A stretch of 64,000 bases of DNA from Arthrobacter sp. QXT-31 (GTDB lineage Bacteria > Actinomycetota > Actinomycetes > Actinomycetales > Micrococcaceae), in NCBI RefSeq assembly GCF_001969265.1, contig NZ_CP019304.1, positions 1,240,001 through 1,304,000 of the forward strand, given 5' to 3'. Under the pieces are notes generated by a model. The model was not told where the DNA came from, made no database searches, and was given only the letters and a program-made list of their open reading frames with translations. Positions within the stretch are counted from its first letter, which is position 1. Every line of letters starts with the position of its first letter. Position numbers and translations under genes: made by a program. Positions 23,335 to 31,088 of this stretch are shown here, piece by piece.

Positions 23335-24408
23335 CTAGGCCGGCTGGTACACCGGGTAGTCGGTGTAGCCCTTCGCACCCTCGGCGTAGAACGTGGACTG
23401 GTCAGGTTCGTTCAGCGGCAGGCCCTCACGCCAGCGGCGGGCGAGATCCGGGTTGGCGATGGCGGGCCGGCCCACCACGACGGCGTCCGCGTGTCCATCG
23501 GTCACGAGCGAGAAAGCCTCCTCGCGGGTGGTGATGACGCCAAAGCCGGTGTTGACCAGGAACGGCCCGTTAAAGCGTGACCGCAGGTCCTGGACCAGGT
23601 CGCCGGTCGGGTCGGCGTGCAGGATGCTCAGATAGGCCAGGTCCAGCGGGGCGATCGAGTTGACCAGCACCTCGTAGGTTGCCCGGACGTCGGCGGAATC
23701 CGTTTCCTCGATGCCCTGGACATTGTGCTCGGGCGAGATGCGGATTCCGACGCGGTTGGCGCCGAGTGCCTCCACGACGGCGTTCACCGTCTCGATCACG
23801 AAGCGGGCGCGGTTCTCGGGCGAGCCGCCGTAGCTGTCGGTGCGGACATTGGTGTTCGGCGCCAGGAACTCGTGGAGAAGGTAACCGTTGGCGGAGTGCA
23901 GCTCCACGCCGTCGAACCCTGCCTCGATGGCATTGCGCGAGGCCGCGACGATTTCCTCTCGGACGATCGGCAGCTCGTCGATGGAGAGCTCGTGCGGGAC
24001 CGGGTGCGGCTGCTTGCCGTTGTAGGTGCGCGTTTCACCTTCGACGGCGATTGCACTGGGAGCCACGACGCGGTGGCCGCCGTTGATGTCCTCATGCGAG
24101 ACGCGGCCGCCGTGCATGATCTGGGCGAAGATCCGGCCACCCTCAGCATGGACGGCGTCGGTGACCTTCTTCCAGCCTGCAATCTGCTCGGCGGTGACCA
24201 GCCCGGGCTGTCCGGGGTAGGAACGGCCGGCGGGGCTGGGGTAGGTTCCCTCGCTGACGATGAGGCCGAGGGACGCGCGCTGGCGGTAGTGCTCCACAAC
24301 GAGCGGGCCGGGTACGCCTTCCTTGCCGGTGCGAACACGGGTCAGGGGTGCCATGACGAGGCGGTTGGGGAGTTCGTGCTCGCCGAGTGTCAGCGGGGAA
24401 AACAGCAT
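23335..24408 (-). CDS. Old Yellow Enzyme family alkene reductase (NemA-like)
   Basis: 357-residue FMN TIM barrel. Conserved pieces: PLTRVRTGKEGVPGPLVVEHY, the IMHGGRVSH loop, the substrate-binding His/Asn pair in VELHSANGYLLHEFL, RTDSYGGSPENRARF, and the FMN-phosphate loop VNTGFGVIT with VVVGRPAIANPDL. It uses NAD(P)H to reduce activated C=C bonds (enals, enones, nitro-olefins, possibly nitrate esters). It is monocistronic, with AAGGA before the ATG and a hairpin after the stop. Often induced by electrophile stress; no regulator is adjacent. Confidence 0.92.
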   Translation of the reverse strand: MLFSPLTLGEHELPNRLVMAPLTRVRTGKEGVPGPLVVEHYRQRASLGLIVSEGTYPSPAGRSYPGQPGLVTAEQIAGWKKVTDAVHAEGGRIFAQIMHGGRVSHEDINGGHRVVAPSAIAVEGETRTYNGKQPHPVPHELSIDELPIVREEIVAASRNAIEAGFDGVELHSANGYLLHEFLAPNTNVRTDSYGGSPENRARFVIETVNAVVEALGANRVGIRISPEHNVQGIEETDSADVRATYEVLVNSIAPLDLAYLSILHADPTGDLVQDLRSRFNGPFLVNTGFGVITTREEAFSLVTDGHADAVVVGRPAIANPDLARRWREGLPLNEPDQSTFYAEGAKGYTDYPVYQPA

Positions 24409-24487
24409 GCGGAGTTCCTTTCACAATGCATCAGGTTCACCAGCTGTAACTGTGGCGCGCGTGCAACTATTCCGTGTGTGCCGCACT

Positions 24488-25417
24488 TCACCTCCCCAAG
24501 GGACAGCCTTCGCCGCGGGGGTTTGCGAGGCAATCGTCGGCGTAGTTGCGCGTGACGGATCGCCAGACACTCACCGTTTGGGGTGGAGAGCTGAACTGAC
24601 CTTGATTCGGTATGGGAAGGTTCGGGCCGCCGTTCACGGAGTACGTTCCTTGGAAGTATGTAGTGAGGACGACATTGAAGTCACCGGTCGCTGCGTAGGC
24701 GTGACTGGTACGGGTCTTCTCACCCCAGCGGTTTTGAGGGAGCGGCCCGCCCATGGTGGTAGTCGGGCCAAGCGAAGTCCCGTCACCATAGTCCCACCGG
24801 TATTGGACGGGCTTGGCGATGATGTGGATTCGCTGGGCCAAGATGGTGATGTCGAAGGGCTGCTCTGTGGCCTTTGCGTAGAAGTTGGTTTCCGCGCCAC
24901 GAAGAGTGTGGGGGCTCGGTTGCGCCGTCAGCGTTCCCGGCGCAATAGGCAGGTTTTCGAACGCCTCTTGAATCCGGGCAGCGATCCTCGGCAGCAAGTC
25001 CTCGGGGTTCCGATCATAAAGGCACGTCGGGCCGCCACCGTTTCCTGTCCAGTCCGTCCACTGAGGTTTCTCTATCTCCCGAGGAGCAACCTTCCAGACC
25101 ACAGGGGTCCCCGGCTTCCCATCGGCCCTGGGCGGACAAATGCGTTGATTTGCCAAGCAATCGATAGCCAAGTTGCCGTCGTCCACTTGGCACTGGGGAA
25201 ATGCGTTGTACTGGTTCGGATCGTTGCTGACATAGCCCGGCGGGGCGGGAACCATCTCCCCACTGTCCTCGTCCGGGACCCAAGCGCCAACAACGAGGTG
25301 TGTTTCGCCGTATGTGGCCGAACCACCGTAATCGTCGTCCAGTGCATAACCGTGCTGTTGGAAACTAAATGCCAGCAATGCGGCAAGCGTAACTGAAATA
25401 ATCGCCCGCTTTGTCAC
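24488..25417 (-). CDS. Secreted PKD-domain-like protein
   Basis: 309 residues. An N-terminal Sec signal (MTKRAIISVTLAALLAFSF) is followed by an extracellular region with several Cys (FPQCQVDDGNLAIDCLANQRIC). Residues about 205-265 resemble a PKD domain: YRWDYGDGTS and TSHAYAATGDFNVVLTTYF. The C-terminus has two more Cys (DDCLANPRGEGC). It starts with GTG 25415-25417, 11 bases after the lipoprotein stop, so the pair forms an operon. Its codon usage is less GC-biased than its neighbours', which may point to recent acquisition. Confidence 0.7.
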   Translation of the reverse strand: MTKRAIISVTLAALLAFSFQQHGYALDDDYGGSATYGETHLVVGAWVPDEDSGEMVPAPPGYVSNDPNQYNAFPQCQVDDGNLAIDCLANQRICPPRADGKPGTPVVWKVAPREIEKPQWTDWTGNGGGPTCLYDRNPEDLLPRIAARIQEAFENLPIAPGTLTAQPSPHTLRGAETNFYAKATEQPFDITILAQRIHIIAKPVQYRWDYGDGTSLGPTTTMGGPLPQNRWGEKTRTSHAYAATGDFNVVLTTYFQGTYSVNGGPNLPIPNQGQFSSPPQTVSVWRSVTRNYADDCLANPRGEGCPLGR

Positions 25418-25428
25418 GATTTCGCCGA

Positions 25429-26103
25429 TCAGCGAACGGGATGCAGGTCAGCCACGGTCCAGCGATTGCCCGAATACGTCGCTATAACTACCGAAGCGGT
25501 ATTCGATCCAGCAGCAGGACTTCTTCCGACGCTTTTATCCGCCTTATAGAACTGCGTTTCTTCCTGGATGACCTGCACGAGAACCTGCTGACTCCCCGCT
25601 CCCGTCTTGAAATTCGCCTCAATTGAAGGAGCCGAAAGACGACCACCAACCTGCCAACGCCCCTCTTTGTACCCGATCGCAATACTTTTCTTGAGAAGGT
25701 TACAAAACTCGCAAGAGCCGGAAGTTAGCTCCGCCCAAGACGACAAGTCACCCGTCTCGAAGCCGTAATTCAGTAGGGCGTACCAATACTTCGTGAACGC
25801 CTCCAGGCCCTCCTTCGTATTCTTGTCGGCCAGGGGCGGCTTGACCGGTACAGGCACGTTCTGCGCCCGGCCCTTGGCATCGGCCGGCTTGTAGACGGGT
25901 GTCGGCTTGGGCGTCGGAGTGGCGCTGGGTGTGGCGGATGCCGAACCGGAAGTGGACAGGGCTGGCGACGCCACAGCAGAGGCAGTCGGTCCGGCCTGAG
26001 GCTCGCCTCCACCGCTACAGCTGGTGAGCACAAGGACGGACACAGCTACGGCAGAGATCAAAGGCAGACGGAGGCGTTCAGAAGAGCAGGTACGAGAAGT
26101 CAT
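25429..26103 (-). CDS. DUF6318-like lipoprotein
   Basis: 224 residues. A lipoprotein signal with lipobox (VLVLTSCS, Cys near residue 29) leads to a long Ser/Thr/Pro spacer (SATPSATPTPKPTPVYKP) and then a compact domain of about 130 residues. That domain contains TKEGLEAFTKYWYALLNYGFETGD and a Cys pair (GSCEFCNLL), the pattern of the actinobacterial DUF6318 lipoproteins. Probably anchored on the outer face of the membrane. It forms an operon with the PKD-like secreted protein downstream. Molecular function unknown. Confidence 0.78.
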   Translation of the reverse strand: MTSRTCSSERLRLPLISAVAVSVLVLTSCSGGGEPQAGPTASAVASPALSTSGSASATPSATPTPKPTPVYKPADAKGRAQNVPVPVKPPLADKNTKEGLEAFTKYWYALLNYGFETGDLSSWAELTSGSCEFCNLLKKSIAIGYKEGRWQVGGRLSAPSIEANFKTGAGSQQVLVQVIQEETQFYKADKSVGRSPAAGSNTASVVIATYSGNRWTVADLHPVR

Positions 26104-26285
26104 GCGCTAATCCCCCCGGATAGGTTTCAAGACATCTGTGTCCGAACAATGGTTAAAGGGTAACCGAGGTCACACTTTCCGGCTCAAAGTTATCCACAGG
26201 CCGCCCATGGCGCCTCACCGTGGTTGCTGGGAAAATCTCTCCGTACCCCTATCCTTTTTCTACAGCCCGTAGAAGAATGGAGCGC

Positions 26286-26720
26286 ATGATGTTCAACCAC
26301 ACCGACGGCGATCCCATCCTGATCCTCGACGAAGAGCAATGCTGGCAGCTTCTGGAAAACACAAAGCACGGCAGGCTCGTGGTCACTGTGGCGGGCGAGC
26401 CGGATATCTTCCCCGTCAACTACGTGACCAGCCGCCGAAAGCTGTACTTCCGCACGGCGCCGGGCAACAAGCTGGCCCAGGTCACCATCAACGACAGGGT
26501 CCTCTTCGAGACGGACGGCATCATGTCGGACCAGGCGTGGTCGGTGGTACTCCGCGGCACTGCGCGCGTGCTGAGCAAGTCAGCGGAGATTGCCGAGGCC
26601 GAGGAGCTGGGACTCGCATCCTGGGTGCCCACGCTCAAGGACTTCTACGTCGAGATCGATCCGGGCTCCGTGACCGGCCGGCACTTCCAGTTCGGCGAGC
26701 AGCCGGAGCGCGATTTCTAG
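26286..26720 (+). CDS. Pyridoxamine 5'-phosphate oxidase-family (FMN-binding split barrel) protein
   Basis: 144 residues, matching small flavin/F420-binding PNPOx-like proteins: CWQLLENTKHGRLVVTVAGEPDIFPVNYV, LYFRTAPGNKLAQVTIN and the VLFETDGIMSDQAWSVVLRG strand pair. No catalytic assignment is possible. ATGs at 26277, 26286 and 26289 are close; GGAG at 26279-26282 suits the two later ones. It is followed by vsr after 26 bases, so they may share a transcript. Confidence 0.82.
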   Translation: MMFNHTDGDPILILDEEQCWQLLENTKHGRLVVTVAGEPDIFPVNYVTSRRKLYFRTAPGNKLAQVTINDRVLFETDGIMSDQAWSVVLRGTARVLSKSAEIAEAEELGLASWVPTLKDFYVEIDPGSVTGRHFQFGEQPERDF

Positions 26721-26746
26721 CGGGGCCGCCGGCCTAAACTGGGAGC

Positions 26747-27172
26747 ATGGCGGACCGGCTGACACCTGAGCAGCGCAGCTGGAACATGTCCCGGATCCGG
26801 GGCAAGAACACCAAGCCCGAGCTGCTGGTGCGCCGCCTCCTGCATGCCAAGGGCTACCGGTATCGCCTGCACGGGGCCTCGCGCGGCGTCAAGCTGCCGG
26901 GAAACCCCGATCTCGTCTTCGCCGGCCGGCGCAAGGTGATCTTCATCAACGGCTGCTTCTGGCACTTCCATGACTGCAAGGTGGGCCAGCACTCCCCCAA
27001 GGCCAACGCCGAATTCTGGGAAACGAAACGCACCCGCACGCGGGAGCGCGACGCCAGCCAGCGCCGTCAGCTCGAAAACGACGGCTGGGACGTACTCACC
27101 GTCTGGGAGTGCGAGCTCAGGGACCTCTCCGCCGTGGAGCAGCAGCTGGAGACGTTTCTCGCAGCAGGCTGA
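26747..27172 (+). CDS. vsr: Very short patch repair endonuclease Vsr
   Basis: 141 residues. Family motifs in order: RSWNMSRIRGKNTKPELLVRR, the catalytic Asp in LPGNPDLVFAGRRKVIFI, NGCFWHFHDC with zinc/metal ligands, and FWETKRTRTRERD with WDVLTVWECEL. It nicks 5' of T in T:G mismatches that arise by deamination of 5-methylcytosine. Vsr genes usually lie beside a cytosine-C5 methyltransferase, but none is found anywhere in this window. It is convergent with the response regulator downstream. Confidence 0.93.
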   Translation: MADRLTPEQRSWNMSRIRGKNTKPELLVRRLLHAKGYRYRLHGASRGVKLPGNPDLVFAGRRKVIFINGCFWHFHDCKVGQHSPKANAEFWETKRTRTRERDASQRRQLENDGWDVLTVWECELRDLSAVEQQLETFLAAG

Positions 27173-27193
27173 TCGGGAGCGAGGCCACGGGCC

Positions 27194-27949
27194 TCAGTGC
27201 TCGGCGGGAGCCAGCCGGTAGCCCACGCCGCGGACGGTCTGCAGCCAGCGCGGATTCTGTGCGGAATCGCCGAGTTTCTTGCGCAGGTTGCCCATGTGCA
27301 CTTCCACGGACCGCTCGTCCGCTTCGCTGATGTAACTTCCGACGTCGTATGGTTCGTCCCGTAGACGGCGCACCAGGTCCGCTTTGGTACGGACCATGCG
27401 GCCCGCCTCGAGCAGGGCATGCAGCAGGTCGAACTCGGTGCGCGTCAGGCTCAATTCATGGCCGTCAACGGCAACGGTGCGGGATTCGTAACTCAGATCC
27501 AGGCCGTTGTGGGTGTACTTCCGCGCCTCACTCACAGCGGCGGCAGGTGAGCCGCCCTCTTCGGCAAGGTCCGGCGTCGAACGTGGGCGGCGCATCATGG
27601 CCGCAACCCGGGCACGCAGCTCGCGCGGCCGGAACGGCTTGGTGAGGTAGTCGTCTGCACCCGACTCAAGTCCGATCAGGGTATCCAGCTCTTCTGCACG
27701 GGCAGTGAGCATAACGATGTATGCGTCGGAGAACTGGCGGATCTGCCGGGCGACTTCGAAGCCGTCGATGTCCGGCAGTCCGAGGTCGAGCGTGATGACC
27801 GCCGGGTCAAGTTCCTTGGCGGCGAGAACACCCTCGGCTCCGCTGCTTGCCGCACGCACTTCAAAGCCCGCCTGCGTCAAAACAACGCGCACCAATTCGC
27901 GAATATCGTGGTCATCCTCAATGACCAGTCCTACGCGTGTATCACCCAT
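27194..27949 (-). CDS. OmpR/PhoB-family response regulator
   Basis: 251 residues. The N-terminal receiver has the acidic pocket IEDDHD, the phospho-acceptor Asp in ITLDLGLPDIDG, Thr in VMLTARAE and Lys in LTKPFRP. The C-terminal winged helix runs from LSLTRTEFDLLHALLE to KKLGDSAQNPRWLQTVRGVGYRL. It is divergent from the histidine kinase gene at 28051, sharing an intergenic region of about 100 bases, and is very likely its partner. Target genes unknown. Confidence 0.93.
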   Translation of the reverse strand: MGDTRVGLVIEDDHDIRELVRVVLTQAGFEVRAASSGAEGVLAAKELDPAVITLDLGLPDIDGFEVARQIRQFSDAYIVMLTARAEELDTLIGLESGADDYLTKPFRPRELRARVAAMMRRPRSTPDLAEEGGSPAAAVSEARKYTHNGLDLSYESRTVAVDGHELSLTRTEFDLLHALLEAGRMVRTKADLVRRLRDEPYDVGSYISEADERSVEVHMGNLRKKLGDSAQNPRWLQTVRGVGYRLAPAEH

Positions 27950-28050
27950 CGCAGCCCCCTCAGCCCGCTACATCCCGTCTGCAGTATAGCTCCCGGCGGA
28001 TATCCTGCTCCTATGCGTTTCTCACGCCCCGTCCAGATGGACCATCGCCC

Positions 28051-29718
28051 ATGAGCAGTACCTGGAAAGACTCATCCGGACGGATCCGGTTCTTCCGGCG
28101 GCCTTTCCACGAGTATTCCCTGCGGGGCAGGGTGATGCTGAGCCAAATGCCGCTGTCCGTCACGGTAGGAATCACGGCTTTTCTTATCTTGGCGTTCTTC
28201 CCAGAAACGCTGCTAAATCCCCTTTTCATCAGTTTTCTGCTGTCACAGGCGGTAATACTGATCCTCTGTTTTGCCGTGCCCTGGCAGCAGCTTCCCTACC
28301 CCTCTTTCCTGGTGATACCGCTCTTGGATCTGGTTTCGATTTCCCTCGGCAGGGAGGGAGGCCAGGACAGCCTGACGGGACTGAGCCTGATGGCGGTTTT
28401 TCCGGTGATCTGGCTATGCGCGTCCGGGCTGTTCCCCAAGACGGCAGTGGCACTGTCCTTCTTCGGCCCTTTGGGAATCATCTGGGTACCGCTGTTTCTC
28501 CGCGGCGACGTCTCAGGTCCGGGCCTTGCGCGCTCCTTCCTGCTGCCAGTAATGATGCTTGGTATTGGAGTCACAGTGTCCGTCATGACGCTCAGCATGG
28601 TCCGGCAGCAGCGGGATCTCGAGGAGAAGGACTCCCAGCTTCGCGGTGTGCTGACCGGAAGCAAGCGCCAGGAACGGCTGTTGAACACTGTTCTGGACAC
28701 GGTGCACCTGGGCGTCCTCGCCGTCGACGCCCAGGGCAATGACATCCTGATGAACCGCAAGCAGCGCAAGCATCACCAGCTGGCCACGCCGCCAACCATT
28801 GACGATCCCAACGAATCCCAGCTGCTGGTGTTCGCCGCCGACCGGACCACGCTGGTCCCCACCGACCAGCGGCCCGTCCGGCGCGCGATCCTCGGCGAGG
28901 AATTCACCGACTACCTGGTGTGGCTCGGAGCGGGAGCCGAACAACGCGCAATATCCACCAGCGCGCGGCCCATGCAGGACCAGGACGGCAATTTCGCCGG
29001 CTCCGTCATTGTGTTCAGCGACGTCACCGAGCTGGTGAACGCGCTGACCGCCAAGGACGACTTCGTCTCCAACGTCTCGCACGAATTCCGGACTCCACTC
29101 ACTTCGATTCTTGGTTACGTTGAGCTTCTGCTGGACGACGACGACGATCTCACCGACTCCCAGCGCGGCCCGCTGGAGATCATCCGGCGAAACTCCGAAC
29201 GGTTGCTCACACTGGTCTCGGATCTGCTCTCCAGCCGCAACGGCCAGCTGCTGGTCACCCCGGAGGCGGTGAACGTGGCTGAGCTGGTACGCACCAGCGT
29301 CACCGCCGCCCTGCCGCGTGCCGCAGAATCGGGCATCCAGCTGCGAGCCGACGCGCCGGCCACGCTTGAGGCCCAGATCGATGCCGCGCGCATCTCCCAG
29401 GTGCTGGACAACCTCGTCTCGAATGCGATCAAGTACTCTCCCGACGGCGGCGACGTAGTGGTGTCGCTGCGGTCCGAGGACGGCCACATGGTATGCAGCG
29501 TTAGCGATACGGGCATGGGCATGAGCCAGCAGGACCAGGAGGAGGTTTTCGCCAAGTTCTTCCGGTCCGCGGCCGTCCGCAATTCGACGATTCCCGGCGT
29601 CGGGCTGGGCCTGTCCATCAGCAAGGCCATTGTGGAAGCCCACGGTGGGCGCGTCTCGCTCGCCAGCGAGGTGGGGAAAGGCACCACGTTCACGTTCGCG
29701 GTGCCCGTGCAGAACTGA
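28051..29718 (+). CDS. Membrane-bound sensor histidine kinase
   Basis: 555 residues from ATG 28051. Residues about 30-185 hold five or so membrane helices with little extracellular loop, so it may sense a membrane or cytoplasmic cue. A PAS-like region follows (VLDTVHLGVLAVDAQGNDILMNR to GSVIVFSDVTELV). Then come the HisKA domain with the phospho-acceptor His in VSNVSHEFRTPLTSILG, and the HATPase domain with the N-box NLVSNAIKYSP, G1 DTGMGM and G2 GVGLGLSI. The upstream frame to 27937 lacks a ribosome site. Paired with the divergent response regulator. Confidence 0.92.
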   Translation: MSSTWKDSSGRIRFFRRPFHEYSLRGRVMLSQMPLSVTVGITAFLILAFFPETLLNPLFISFLLSQAVILILCFAVPWQQLPYPSFLVIPLLDLVSISLGREGGQDSLTGLSLMAVFPVIWLCASGLFPKTAVALSFFGPLGIIWVPLFLRGDVSGPGLARSFLLPVMMLGIGVTVSVMTLSMVRQQRDLEEKDSQLRGVLTGSKRQERLLNTVLDTVHLGVLAVDAQGNDILMNRKQRKHHQLATPPTIDDPNESQLLVFAADRTTLVPTDQRPVRRAILGEEFTDYLVWLGAGAEQRAISTSARPMQDQDGNFAGSVIVFSDVTELVNALTAKDDFVSNVSHEFRTPLTSILGYVELLLDDDDDLTDSQRGPLEIIRRNSERLLTLVSDLLSSRNGQLLVTPEAVNVAELVRTSVTAALPRAAESGIQLRADAPATLEAQIDAARISQVLDNLVSNAIKYSPDGGDVVVSLRSEDGHMVCSVSDTGMGMSQQDQEEVFAKFFRSAAVRNSTIPGVGLGLSISKAIVEAHGGRVSLASEVGKGTTFTFAVPVQN

Positions 29719-29772
29719 GTTCTGCATCGAGCTATCCATAGCGGAGAGATCCGGGTGCTGCGCCCTTCGCTG

Positions 29773-30477
29773 CTATGCCCGGTGGTCCTCGATCAGCCAT
29801 CTGCCCAGCCGGCGCGCACGCCGGGCCGCGTCCAGGTCGCCCTCCGCCGCCGAGATGATCGAGCCCTTCATCAAAATGTGCCATGAGCGGGAAAAATCGT
29901 CAGTCCGCTGCAGCCCGGCCTCGTCCGCGAGCTGCTTCACGTGTTCCCGGATCTTGGCGAGGTAGTCGATGCTGGCCCGACCCAGCGGGTGGGAGGCGCC
30001 CATTTCCAGCAGCACATTGATGAAGGAACAGGCTTCAAAGTCCGTGCGGTGGAACCAGTCCGTGAAGACGTCAAAGATGGCGAGCAGCTGCTGCTCGGGA
30101 GCGTCCGCCCTGCGCCGGGCCTCCCCCATGATGGAGTTGACTGTCCAGACCTGGTCGCGTTTCTCGAGGAACGCCAACACGAGCTCATCCTTGGAAGCGA
30201 AATGGCGGTAGAAGGTGGCTTTTGCGACGCCCGAGCTGCTGATGAGTTCATTGATGCCGACATCCCGGATGCCGCGCCGGGCGAAGAGGTCGTACGCGGA
30301 GTTCACGATCCGTTCGCGCATCCTGGCAACACCGGACGCCGCAATCTCCTCGCCAATCGTCCGTCCTCCCGTTGTGAACGGGAAACCTTCAGTGGCGGCC
30401 GGCTGCGGCCCAGTCTGAAGCATTCCGGAAGGTGGTCTCCCGGCGCTCCACTGCTGGGAGCTGGGTACCTCTGCCAT
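29773..30477 (-). CDS. TetR/AcrR-family repressor
   Basis: 234 residues. The HTH lies after an unusually long N-terminal extension of about 50 residues: RIVNSAYDLFARRGIRDVGINELISSSGVAKATFYRHFASKDELVLAFL. The C-terminal ligand domain has a Cys (DFEACSFINVLLEMG). A perfect palindromic operator (30503-30520) is 25 bases upstream of the start, so it probably represses itself. It is convergent with the histidine kinase, and its regulon is not obvious from the neighbours. Confidence 0.9.
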   Translation of the reverse strand: MAEVPSSQQWSAGRPPSGMLQTGPQPAATEGFPFTTGGRTIGEEIAASGVARMRERIVNSAYDLFARRGIRDVGINELISSSGVAKATFYRHFASKDELVLAFLEKRDQVWTVNSIMGEARRRADAPEQQLLAIFDVFTDWFHRTDFEACSFINVLLEMGASHPLGRASIDYLAKIREHVKQLADEAGLQRTDDFSRSWHILMKGSIISAAEGDLDAARRARRLGRWLIEDHRA

Positions 30478-30502
30478 TGCGATTATTCTATCGCAAAAGG
30501 CG

Positions 30503-30520
30503 AGACAGACCTGTCTGTCT
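30503..30520. promoter_or_regulatory. TetR operator, AGACAGAC-CT-GTCTGTCT
   Basis: Perfect 8-bp half sites around a 2-base centre, in the promoter region of the TetR gene. The ACAGACxxGTCTGT pattern is typical of operators for this repressor class. It also lies upstream of 30669 on the other strand, which could be co-regulated. Confidence 0.7.
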
Positions 30521-30668
30521 TGGGATATTGTTCTTAGTAAGTCCGTACAGTTTTCGGGTGCTTCTGCTCCTGTTTGAGTGCATGGTCTTCAGTTGCAGGC
30601 GCCTAGGCAAATGGTCCTGCCCGGTCACTGCCCCACACTGAGGCATACCTGAAAGTTGGACTGTCAGC

Positions 30669-31088
30669 ATGGCAGACTATCTCCGGTGGGACGCCCACAA
30701 CTTTCTCCACTCTGATGCGTATTTCCACGCGGCCGACTTCCGGGTGGCTGAGCCGTTCTCATCCCCGTCAGAGAATGCGTGGCCAGATGGCCCTCCCGAC
30801 CAAGGCGTGGACGTGGACCGCCCCAACAACAACTCCTTGCGGTGGCAGGTCCTGGGCATCATTGCGTCTGTGCTGGAGGACAGCGATCCAGCCTGCGCCG
30901 GTGCCAGGCAACGGCTTCGGCAGTGTCTTGCGCACAACGTCGGGTCCCCGGAAAAGGCCCTCCTCGAGCATCTTCATGCCCTTCACGATTCAGAGCTGCA
31001 CACTTCCGAGCTGCACGATTCTGAGGTGGAAAGCACCGAGGTGTACGGTTCTGCACCTCACGGCGAGCCGGAGGAACAGCGGGCCTAG
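30669..31088 (+). CDS. Hypothetical protein with short C-terminal repeats
   Basis: 139 residues, family not recognised. The first 100 residues are mixed and contain LRWQVLGIIASVLEDSDPACAGARQRLRQCLAH. The C-terminal part has degenerate six-residue repeats (LHDSEL, LHTSEL, LHDSEV) and an acidic tail. The same DNA has long antisense frames, so coding status is not certain. The ribosome site is weak. The stop overlaps that of the convergent mcrC gene. Confidence 0.5.
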   Translation: MADYLRWDAHNFLHSDAYFHAADFRVAEPFSSPSENAWPDGPPDQGVDVDRPNNNSLRWQVLGIIASVLEDSDPACAGARQRLRQCLAHNVGSPEKALLEHLHALHDSELHTSELHDSEVESTEVYGSAPHGEPEEQRA

